Source of the DNA: Flavobacterium sp. 9R | GTDB taxonomy: Bacteria; Bacteroidota; Bacteroidia; Flavobacteriales; Flavobacteriaceae | Assembly (NCBI RefSeq): GCF_902506345.1 | Contig: NZ_LR733413.1 | Location: 626,531 to 690,530, forward strand | DNA: 64,000 bases | Direction: 5' to 3' | Shown: in pieces, positions 42,352 through 49,941 of the stretch | How positions within the stretch are numbered: position 1 is the stretch's first letter | How the letters are laid out: every line of letters begins with the position of its first letter | The notes under the pieces: generated by a model | Told to the model about the DNA's origin: nothing | The model's database searches: none | What the model saw: only the letters and a program-made list of their open reading frames with translations | Translations under genes and position numbers: made by a program

Positions 42352-44385
42352 ATGAAAAAACACCTTTTTTTAGGACTTTTAGTTTTCTTTTGTAGTTTGG
42401 GTAACGCCCAAATTTTGGACCCAGTAAAATGGACCACCAAAATCGAACAAAAATCAGCAACCAATTTTATAGTTACATTCAATGCGACCATCGAAAACGA
42501 ATGGCACGTATATTCACAGTTTACTCCAGATGGTGGTCCACTGCCTTTAGAAGTTAATTTCAAAAATCAAAAAGGGAATTACACTTTAGTAGGCAAAGCC
42601 AAAGAAAGTAAAACAAGAACCGCTTACAATGATATTTTTGAAGTAAATGAAACTTTTTTTGAGAAGAAAGCGCAAATTACGCAAGAGATAAGTCTCGTAA
42701 ATAAAGGCGTTAAGACTATAGAAGTTGAGTTGAATTTTCAGGCTTGTAAAGAAGTTTGTATCAATCTCGAAAAGAAATTTAGCATTGCCATTCCTGAGTT
42801 AAAAAACACTGCTACAACAGCATCTCCAACTACTCCGATTAATGATTTAGTAAAAGATACGACTGCGCAGACAATAGATTCTGCAACAACAGTTGCCGCT
42901 GATACTGTAAAAGATTCAGTTACTAAAGAGACTTCTCAAATAGCTTCTGCAAAAAGCGCAACAACAGAACACGGGTTGTGGGCGATTTTCTTTATTGCTT
43001 TTTTATCAGGTTTTGCAGCATTGTTAACGCCTTGTGTTTTTCCAATGATTCCAATGACCGTAAGTTTCTTTACCAAGCAAAGCAAAAACAAAGCAGCAGG
43101 AATCAGAAATGCCATTATCTACGGAATTTCAATTATCGTTATTTATGTAGGTTTGGGCTTATTGGTTACTTGGATTTTCGGTGCCGATGCGTTGAATGCC
43201 TTGTCTACCAATGTTTGGTTTAACCTTATTTTCTTCGTTTTATTAATTGTTTTCGCCACATCTTTTTTGGGAGCATTCGAAATTATGTTGCCGAATTCTT
43301 GGGCAAACAAAGTAGACAGTCAAGCCGACCGTGGTGGAATCATAGGTATTTTGTTTATGGCATTGGCATTAGCCATTGTGTCTTTTTCTTGTACTGGTCC
43401 TATTGTTGGAACTTTATTGGTAGAAGCCGCTTCTAAAGGCGGAATTGCACCAGTAGTTGGGATGTTAGGTTTTTCATTAGCCTTAGCCTTACCTTTTATG
43501 TTGTTCGCAATGTTCCCAGGCTGGTTGAATTCTTTACCTAAATCTGGAGGTTGGTTGAATACCGTAAAAGTAGTTCTTGGATTTTTAGAGTTGGCTTTGG
43601 CTTTCAAATTTTTATCCAATGCAGATTTGGTATTGCAATTGCATTTGCTGGAGCGCGAAGTTTTTATCGCGATTTGGATTGCTATTTTTGGAGCGTTATC
43701 GTTGTATCTTTTTGGAAAAATCACACTACCACACGATAGTCCAGTAGGACACATTTCTGTGGGTAGATTGTATATGGGATTACTTTCATTGGTATTTACC
43801 TTTTATTTAATTCCTGGATTATGGGGAGCTCCATTAAAATTTATCAATGCTTTTCCTCCTCCAATGGAATATAGCGAAAGCCCAATGGGATTTGGTGGTT
43901 CTTCAAAAACTGTAGCTACAGCGTTGCTACCAGAGGGAGCTAAAAGTGGTCCTCACGGGATTGTTGTTTTTGATGATTATGAAGAAGGTTTGGCTTATGC
44001 CAAAAAAGTAAATAAACCCATTATGCTCGATTTTACAGGTTTCGCTTGTGTAAATTGTCGTAAAATGGAAAACAATGTTTGGTCGAATCCTAACGTCTTG
44101 TCTATTTTAAAAGAGAAAGTGGTTGTGATTTCATTGTATGTAGACGATAAAAGAGAATTACCGAAAAATGAGCAGTTTTTTTCAAAAGCTACCGAATCAG
44201 AGATAGAAACAATTGGGGATAAGTGGACGGATTTTATGATTACAAGATACAAAACCAATACGCAGCCTTTGTATGTCTTGACAGATTTGGAAGGAAAAAG
44301 TTTGAATGCATCACAGCCTACGATAAGTTATGTTGGCGTAGAAGAGTACGAAGCTTGGTTAAAGTCTGGTATAGCAAAGTTTTAA
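42352..44385 (+). CDS. dsbD: Thiol:disulfide interchange protein DsbD
   Basis: This membrane protein carries electrons from cytoplasmic thioredoxin to periplasmic thiol pathways. All three modules are present. The periplasmic N-terminal domain has Cys132 and Cys136 (ACKEVC). The membrane domain has about eight helices with Cys228 (TPCVFPMIP) and Cys347 (FSCTGP). The thioredoxin-like C-terminal domain has Cys566 and Cys569 (ACVNCRKME). A signal peptide opens the protein. Its 677 residues exceed E. coli DsbD (565) because of a Thr/Ala-rich linker near 155-200, as seen in other Bacteroidota. Confidence 0.95.
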   Translation: MKKHLFLGLLVFFCSLGNAQILDPVKWTTKIEQKSATNFIVTFNATIENEWHVYSQFTPDGGPLPLEVNFKNQKGNYTLVGKAKESKTRTAYNDIFEVNETFFEKKAQITQEISLVNKGVKTIEVELNFQACKEVCINLEKKFSIAIPELKNTATTASPTTPINDLVKDTTAQTIDSATTVAADTVKDSVTKETSQIASAKSATTEHGLWAIFFIAFLSGFAALLTPCVFPMIPMTVSFFTKQSKNKAAGIRNAIIYGISIIVIYVGLGLLVTWIFGADALNALSTNVWFNLIFFVLLIVFATSFLGAFEIMLPNSWANKVDSQADRGGIIGILFMALALAIVSFSCTGPIVGTLLVEAASKGGIAPVVGMLGFSLALALPFMLFAMFPGWLNSLPKSGGWLNTVKVVLGFLELALAFKFLSNADLVLQLHLLEREVFIAIWIAIFGALSLYLFGKITLPHDSPVGHISVGRLYMGLLSLVFTFYLIPGLWGAPLKFINAFPPPMEYSESPMGFGGSSKTVATALLPEGAKSGPHGIVVFDDYEEGLAYAKKVNKPIMLDFTGFACVNCRKMENNVWSNPNVLSILKEKVVVISLYVDDKRELPKNEQFFSKATESEIETIGDKWTDFMITRYKTNTQPLYVLTDLEGKSLNASQPTISYVGVEEYEAWLKSGIAKF

Positions 44386-44397
44386 ACAAAACTAGTT

Positions 44398-44442
44398 TTT
44401 TTGAAATCCCATCTGTGAAAACGGATGGGATTTCTTATTTTT
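44398..44442 (+). terminator. Terminator of the tilS-dsbD unit
   Basis: An 11-bp perfect stem GAAATCCCATC / GATGGGATTTC (44403-44413 and 44424-44434) is followed by a T-rich stretch. Confidence 0.82.
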
Positions 44443-44467
44443 ACGAATTATCAATAAACCAACTAAT

Positions 44468-46315
44468 ATGAAAAAATTACTAATGCTTCCTTTTTTGTTT
44501 TTGTGCCTTTCGGTATTAGGACAAGAAAAGAAAACCAACTATGTAGCTGAAAATTATACCAAGCAGGAAGTGCGAATCAAAATGCGTGATGGCTTAGAAT
44601 TATTTACAGCTATTTATTCCCCAAAAGATACTTCTAAAAAGTATCCGATTGTAATGCAGCGTACTCCATACAATTGCGCACCTTACGGACCAGACCAATT
44701 TAAAAGAAGCATTGCCCCCAACGAAACGATGATGAAAGAAGGATACATCGTAGTGTATCAAGATGTGAGAGGGCGCTATATGAGTGATGGATTATATGAC
44801 AATATGAGAGGATATATTCCAAATAAAAAAGGAAAAACCGAAGTTGATGAAGCTTCAGATACCTACGATACTATCGATTGGTTGGTGAAGAATGTAGCTA
44901 ATAACAACGGAAATGTGGGGACTTGGGGAATTTCATATCCAGGTTATTATGCTTCTTATTCTTTGTTGAGCGGGCATCCTGCTTTAAAAGCAGTTTCGCC
45001 TCAGGCTTGTATTAGTGATTTCTTCTTTGATGACTTCCATCATAATGGGGCTTATTTATTAAGCTATTGGAAGGTGACACCACTTTTTGGTCCTCAAAAA
45101 ACAAAGCCAACTACAGAAGCTTGGTTTAAATTCCCAAATGTAGGTACCAATGACGATTATCAGTTCTTTTTAAATACTGGACCTTTAGTGAATTTGGACA
45201 AATATTACGATTCTTCCAATGAATTTTGGCAACAATTAAAAGAACATTCAAGCTATGATGAATTTTGGCAAAAAAGAGGCTTGTTGCAGCATTTAAAAAA
45301 TATCAAACCAGCTGTTATGATTGTTGGAGGTTGGTTCGATGCTGAGGATTTGTATGGCCCATTGAATACGTATTCAACCATAGAAAAAAGCAGTAAAAAT
45401 TACAACACTATTGTTATGGGACCCTGGAGCCACGGCGATTGGGCTAGAAATTCAGAAAAACAAATTATAGGAAATATTAATTTTGGTGACAGTATTTCTG
45501 GTTTTTATCAAAAGAATATTGAGGCTAATTTTTTCCGTCATTTCTTGAAAAATAATGGGAAAGGGGAAAACAAATTACCCGAAGCTTATGTTTTTGATAC
45601 AGGAAGAAAAGAATGGAAAACCTACGATACTTGGCCACCAAAAAACACGGAGAAACAACAATTCTATTTGCAACCGCAACAGAAGTTAACTAAAAATGCT
45701 GGAGCAGTTTCTTTTGAGGAATTTATCAGTGACCCAAAGAAGCCAGTGCCACATTCTGAAGATATCAAACAGCAAGGTTTGACACCAAGAAAATATATGA
45801 CCGATGACCAACGATTTGCGGCTAGAAGACCTGATGTTTTGGTTTTTGAAACAGATGTTTTAGCGGAAGATGTTACTTTGGCTGGAGATATTTTAGCCAA
45901 ATTGCAAGTTGCTACCACAGGAACCGATGCGGATTGGATAGTTAAAGTAGTCGATGTTTTCCCGAATGACGAACCTGAAACAAAAGAAGTGCAACCGTAT
46001 TTAAAAATGAGTAATTATCATATGATGGTGCGCAGTGAAGTGATGAGAGGGCGTTTTCGCAATAGTTTTGTGGATCCACAGCCTTTTGTGGCCAACGAAA
46101 AAACTCCAGTAAATGTAAAATTGCAAGATGTTTTTCACACCTTTAAAAAAGGACATAAAATTCAAATTCAAATGCAAAGTACTTGGTTCCCTTTAATTGA
46201 TTTGAATCCTCAAACTTTTGTGCCGAACATATTTTATGCTAAGCCAGAGGATTTCAAAAAGCAAACGCATCGTGTGTATTCAGACTCAGCTATTGAATTT
46301 ACCGTTTTAAAATAA
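44468..46315 (+). CDS. Secreted CocE/NonD-family alpha/beta hydrolase
   Basis: This 615-residue secreted hydrolase of the X-Pro dipeptidyl-peptidase S15 / CocE group has a signal peptide ending near VLGQ. The nucleophile is Ser156 in GTWGISYPGYYA. The acid is probably the Asp in GGWFDAEDLYGPL, and the His lies in MGPWSHGDW. A C-terminal jelly-roll domain (about 400-610) completes the family layout. It may cleave N-terminal dipeptides, acyl groups from beta-lactams, or esters; the substrate is not decidable. The gene has its own terminators. Confidence 0.93.
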   Translation: MKKLLMLPFLFLCLSVLGQEKKTNYVAENYTKQEVRIKMRDGLELFTAIYSPKDTSKKYPIVMQRTPYNCAPYGPDQFKRSIAPNETMMKEGYIVVYQDVRGRYMSDGLYDNMRGYIPNKKGKTEVDEASDTYDTIDWLVKNVANNNGNVGTWGISYPGYYASYSLLSGHPALKAVSPQACISDFFFDDFHHNGAYLLSYWKVTPLFGPQKTKPTTEAWFKFPNVGTNDDYQFFLNTGPLVNLDKYYDSSNEFWQQLKEHSSYDEFWQKRGLLQHLKNIKPAVMIVGGWFDAEDLYGPLNTYSTIEKSSKNYNTIVMGPWSHGDWARNSEKQIIGNINFGDSISGFYQKNIEANFFRHFLKNNGKGENKLPEAYVFDTGRKEWKTYDTWPPKNTEKQQFYLQPQQKLTKNAGAVSFEEFISDPKKPVPHSEDIKQQGLTPRKYMTDDQRFAARRPDVLVFETDVLAEDVTLAGDILAKLQVATTGTDADWIVKVVDVFPNDEPETKEVQPYLKMSNYHMMVRSEVMRGRFRNSFVDPQPFVANEKTPVNVKLQDVFHTFKKGHKIQIQMQSTWFPLIDLNPQTFVPNIFYAKPEDFKKQTHRVYSDSAIEFTVLK

Positions 46316-46333
46316 AGAATGAATTCTTTCATT

Positions 46334-46370
46334 TGTAATTACCTCCAAACTAGTTTGGAGGTTTTTTTAT
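46334..46370 (+). terminator. Terminator of the CocE-like gene
   Basis: The perfect palindrome ACCTCCAAACTAGTTTGGAG plus GT (46341-46362) is followed by a T-run. Confidence 0.85.
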
Positions 46371-46531
46371 GGCTAAAACCAACTTTTACTTATGGTTTTT
46401 ATGAAGGAGTTATTGTTTTTTTTCAGTGGATGTGTCTTGTGAATGTTGATTTTGGGTTATTTTAATCTTGTTAGTTTAATTAGAGAAAGAGGGATTCTTT
46501 ATTTATAATAGATTTACCATTTCACAGAAGA

Positions 46532-46575
46532 ATAAAAAAAATGGCTGTCTCAAAAGAAACAGCCATTTTTTAATT
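46532..46575 (-). terminator. Terminator of amtB
   Basis: A 12-bp perfect stem AAAAATGGCTGT / ACAGCCATTTTT (46537-46548 and 46559-46570) with a 10-base loop lies 20 bases past the amtB stop. Confidence 0.88.
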
Positions 46576-46590
46576 TGGGGCGGGTATTTT

Positions 46591-47916
46591 TTATAGGTAT
46601 TCTCCGTGTTGAGTAATATCTAATCCTAATTCTTCTTTATCTTCACTTACACGCAAAGGAGTGATTTTGTTTACAATAAAGAATAAAGCATAAGAAGCAG
46701 CAAAAGCAAAGATAGAAACCAATACTAAAGCTTTCAATTGGATTAAGAATAGGGTAGCGTCACCGTAGATTAATCCTTGGTTGTCACCAACAATTGAGTT
46801 CACAGATTTTGAAGCAAAAACACCAGTTAAAAGCATTCCTACCATACCACCTACACCGTGACAAGCAAATACATCCAAAGCATCATCAATTTTTCCTTTA
46901 GGGAATTTGCTGCAAACGAAATTACTAACAATACTCGCAATAATACCGATAGCAATTGCACTAGGAATAGTTACGAAACCAGCAGCTGGTGTGATAGCAA
47001 CTAATCCTACAACTGCACCAATACAAGCACCCATTGCTGATAATTTATGACCTAATATTTTATCTAAGAAAACCCAAGCCATTGCAGCAGCAGCAGCAGC
47101 TACAGTTGTTGTTCCTAAAGCTTGAGCAGCTAAACCGCTAGCTCCAACAGCAGAACCTGCATTGAATCCGAACCATCCGAACCATAATAAACCTGTTCCT
47201 AATAATACATAAGTAATACGAGCAGGGTTAACTTTTTGTACTTTTCTTTTGCCTAAGAACATTGCTCCAGCCAAAGCAGCCCAACCTGCACTCATGTGAA
47301 CTACGGTTCCTCCAGCAAAGTCTAATACTCCCCATCCGAAGAATAATCCATCAGGATGCCAAGTCATATGACATAAAGGAGCGTATATGAATAAAATGAA
47401 TAAAACCATGAATAATAAGTAAGCCCAGAAACGAACACGCTCTGCAAAAGCTCCCGTAATTAATGCAGGTGTAATAATTGCAAATTTAGCTTGAAAGAAA
47501 GCAAATAATATAAAAGGAATTGTTGGCGCAAGTTCCCATGCAGTAGTTGAATTTACTCCGTTAAACATAAAGTTGCTTGATGGGTCACCAATTATACCGC
47601 CTACAGAAGGTCCAAAGCATAATCCGAAACCAACCAATACCCATAAAACAGTGACAATTACCATTGCCATAAAACTTTGTAGCATTGTACTAATTACATT
47701 CTTTTTTCCAACCATACCTCCATAGAAGAAACCTAGTCCTGGTGTCATGATTAATACTAAGGCAGATGCAACAATCATCCAAGCTGTATCGCCTGTGTCT
47801 AATTTTAAGGCTACAACATGTGCTCCTAATGCAGTTGCTTCACTTTGAAAATAAATTGAAAAAACGGATAATACCAAAATTGTGATCAGTATCACACTCA
47901 AAATAATCTTTCGCAT
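46591..47916 (-). CDS. amtB: Ammonium transporter Amt
   Basis: This inner-membrane trimeric channel takes up ammonium. It has an N-terminal signal-like helix and about eleven further membrane helices. Family landmarks are GFFYGGMVGKKNV near residue 66, the DFAGGTVVHMSAGWAALAGA stretch with the first pore His, and FACHGVGGMVGMLLTGVFAS with the second. The protein is 441 residues. No glnK/P-II gene lies beside it, unlike in many bacteria. The upstream region carries a 23-bp near-palindrome that also occurs before the porin gene at 25309. Confidence 0.96.
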   Translation of the reverse strand: MRKIILSVILITILVLSVFSIYFQSEATALGAHVVALKLDTGDTAWMIVASALVLIMTPGLGFFYGGMVGKKNVISTMLQSFMAMVIVTVLWVLVGFGLCFGPSVGGIIGDPSSNFMFNGVNSTTAWELAPTIPFILFAFFQAKFAIITPALITGAFAERVRFWAYLLFMVLFILFIYAPLCHMTWHPDGLFFGWGVLDFAGGTVVHMSAGWAALAGAMFLGKRKVQKVNPARITYVLLGTGLLWFGWFGFNAGSAVGASGLAAQALGTTTVAAAAAAMAWVFLDKILGHKLSAMGACIGAVVGLVAITPAAGFVTIPSAIAIGIIASIVSNFVCSKFPKGKIDDALDVFACHGVGGMVGMLLTGVFASKSVNSIVGDNQGLIYGDATLFLIQLKALVLVSIFAFAASYALFFIVNKITPLRVSEDKEELGLDITQHGEYL

Positions 47917-48018
47917 AGTTTATAGTTTTTTTGTTAATTATGGGTTAAAAATATAAAATCATTTGTAACCCCTATAAAAAATCATAAATAAAAATTAATT
48001 TTTACTAAATTGATATTT

Positions 48019-48041
48019 TACCCCCTTAAATTTTGAGGGTA
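48019..48041. promoter_or_regulatory. Putative amtB operator
   Basis: TACCCCC (48019-48025), nine A/T bases, then GAGGGTA (48035-48041). The half-sites are inverted repeats with one mismatch and the spacing equals that of the site at 24929-24951. It lies about 105-125 bases upstream of the amtB ATG. Confidence 0.45.
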
Positions 48042-48154
48042 GTATCAATTTTTTATTGATTATTTTACATTTTGTTAATCGGTATTTTTTTGAATGATTT
48101 TAAAATTCATGAACTTAGTCAATTCGTAATTTAATTTGAGCTTGATTTACTCCC

Positions 48155-48193
48155 ATAAAAAAAGGAGGGATCTAAATAGAAACCTCCTTTACT
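48155..48193 (-). terminator. Terminator of the PH-domain gene
   Basis: An 8-bp stem AAAGGAGG / CCTCCTTT (48161-48168 and 48183-48190) is followed on the minus strand by a T-run. Confidence 0.8.
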
Positions 48194-48215
48194 TAATTTT
48201 GTTTTTTACAGTATA

Positions 48216-48590
48216 TTATAACGTATGTTTACTCAAAATGCGATATACTTCATTGATGTTATTACCACCTTTTCCAAATTGTTTTGAAATGGGTTCATTG
48301 TCATTATTCAGCCAAATTTTTAAATCGGCATCCAAATCAAGTATTCCCGCACTTTCTTTTGAGAATTTTTTAATGTTTTTGTAGGGAATGGATAAGTAAT
48401 CCACTTTTGAGCCCACTAATTGTTTTTCGACTAGTATTAATCTTTTGTTGGTAAAAACAAACATATCTTTTATTAATCGGAAGGCTTTTTCGATTTCTTC
48501 GCCTTCAATTAGTATTGGTTCAAATTCTTTAGAAGCACTTTCTATATTTACTTCAGAGGCGTTTCCTAAAATGGCATTGAATAGTCCCAT
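48216..48590 (-). CDS. Bacterial PH-domain protein
   Basis: This 124-residue cytosolic protein fits the bacterial pleckstrin-homology family. Landmarks are the LIEGEEIEKAFRLIKDMFVF stretch, then TNKRLILVEKQ and YLSIPYKNIKKF, which form the beta-barrel strands. Function of these small PH proteins is unknown. It starts five bases after the stop of an amidohydrolase gene, so it is probably the last gene of that operon, an unusual pairing. Confidence 0.85.
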   Translation of the reverse strand: MGLFNAILGNASEVNIESASKEFEPILIEGEEIEKAFRLIKDMFVFTNKRLILVEKQLVGSKVDYLSIPYKNIKKFSKESAGILDLDADLKIWLNNDNEPISKQFGKGGNNINEVYRILSKHTL

Positions 48591-48595
48591 AGTGT

Positions 48596-49900
48596 TTATT
48601 TTTGATTGTATTTTGCTTTGTATTTATCGCTAAGTTTTGTTTGATGCGTCGCCAAACTAATCATTCTCCCTTGAATAAAGGCATGGGTTAATTTGTTAGT
48701 TCTCATGTCTAAAGCATCGCCTTCTGAGATAAAGAGAGTGGCATCTTTGCCTTCTTCTAATGAACCACATTGTTGGTCAATTCCTAATAATTTAGCAGTA
48801 TTCAAAGTAATTAATTGTAGCGCTTTTTCTTTATCTAAGCCATAAGCAACACAAGTTCCTGCTAAAAAGGGAAGGTTTCTTGAACTCATTCTTTCTTTAC
48901 TTCCGCTATTTTCTAAACCAACCAGAATTCCTTTATCAGTTAATATTTTGGCCATTTTATAGGGTAAATCAATATCTTGGTCTTCATTGGTTGGAAGGTC
49001 GTGAATTCTTCTTAAAAGTACACCAATATTATTTTTAAGCAAAAGTGGCGCTGCTTTATAGGCTTCGAATCCGCCAACAATCACCATTTTTTTAATTCCA
49101 TTCTCTAGAGCTAATTGAATACCATCGACAATTTGTTTTTCTTCATCCGCGTGAATGAACAAGGTTTGAGTTCCGTCGAATAAGCCTTTGGTAGCTTCAG
49201 TAACTAAATTTCTGCTGTCTGAGGTACCGCCTAAATAAGCTTTCGAACTTTTGAAAAAAGCATTTAACTCTTGAAGTTGTTTGTTGTACTCTTTGTTGGG
49301 TTCGATTGAACCAGGTTCTGCCCACCAGCCACCTCTTCTAAAAGTAGCAGGAAGATTGATATGGATACCATCATTTTCTTTAATCAAAGCTTCTTTCCAG
49401 TGCCAAGCATCTAATTGAACAATAGAAGAACTACCAGAAACTCTTCCTCCTCTTGGCGTGATTTGAGCCATTAAAATTCCGTTAGGGCGAACCGTTTCAA
49501 TTACTTTTGAATCGGCAGTGTAGGCCACAATACTTCTTACGTTGGGATTAAAAGTTCCAATTTCTTCCTCATCATCCGAAGATTTAACCGCGTCAATTTC
49601 TACTAATCCCAAAGTTGAATTGGGTACGATAAATCCAGGATAGACGTGTTTTCCTGTGGCATCTATTGTAGTGTTGTAGGCATCTTTGGCTAATTTTATT
49701 TGTTGGGCATTGGCTACCAAAGTAATTTTTCCGTCTTTAAAACCAATGGCTGCGTTTTCTATAACTTCACCAGTTCCTAAATGTGCTGTGGCATTAAGGA
49801 TAAGTATCGATTGAGATTGTGGTGGCGCAGGTATTTGTTGGGCTTGACTAAGTGTTGAAAAACCTAGAGTGGCCAATAAAAGTGCTATTTTTATGTTCAT
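48596..49900 (-). CDS. Exported amidohydrolase-fold protein lacking the metal motif
   Basis: This 434-residue protein has a signal peptide ending near LSQAQ and an amidohydrolase-like barrel. The small beta-domain is visible at both ends (GFKDGKITLVANA and GSLEEGKDATLFI). At the place where active enzymes have HxH, after the motif KHVYPGFI, it has PNSTLG instead, and I see no clear later His/Asp ligands. It is therefore probably inactive or binds without hydrolysis. The ATG at 49900 starts the signal peptide; the frame is open to 49966. It follows a 999-residue paralogue by 41 bases. Confidence 0.83.
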   Translation of the reverse strand: MNIKIALLLATLGFSTLSQAQQIPAPPQSQSILILNATAHLGTGEVIENAAIGFKDGKITLVANAQQIKLAKDAYNTTIDATGKHVYPGFIVPNSTLGLVEIDAVKSSDDEEEIGTFNPNVRSIVAYTADSKVIETVRPNGILMAQITPRGGRVSGSSSIVQLDAWHWKEALIKENDGIHINLPATFRRGGWWAEPGSIEPNKEYNKQLQELNAFFKSSKAYLGGTSDSRNLVTEATKGLFDGTQTLFIHADEEKQIVDGIQLALENGIKKMVIVGGFEAYKAAPLLLKNNIGVLLRRIHDLPTNEDQDIDLPYKMAKILTDKGILVGLENSGSKERMSSRNLPFLAGTCVAYGLDKEKALQLITLNTAKLLGIDQQCGSLEEGKDATLFISEGDALDMRTNKLTHAFIQGRMISLATHQTKLSDKYKAKYNQK

Positions 49901-49941
49901 CTTTTTTAAAATTTCGTGTTCGTAGTGCATACTAGATTGGA

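Larger units (their letters stand above)
47917..48215. other. Intergenic region upstream of amtB
   Basis: About 300 bases without a gene. It carries the amtB leader with a possible GGGTTA/TAACCC hairpin (47942-47971), the putative operator (48019-48041) and the terminator of the PH-domain gene (48161-48190). Confidence 0.55.

Noticed and set aside
47083..47103. A GCA trinucleotide repeat
   Set aside because: It lies in frame in amtB and encodes an Ala-rich membrane helix, so it is explained by coding.
48136..48384. An 82-residue plus-strand frame downstream of the amtB promoter region
   Set aside because: Its second half is antisense to the PH-domain gene, and it runs through that gene's terminator.
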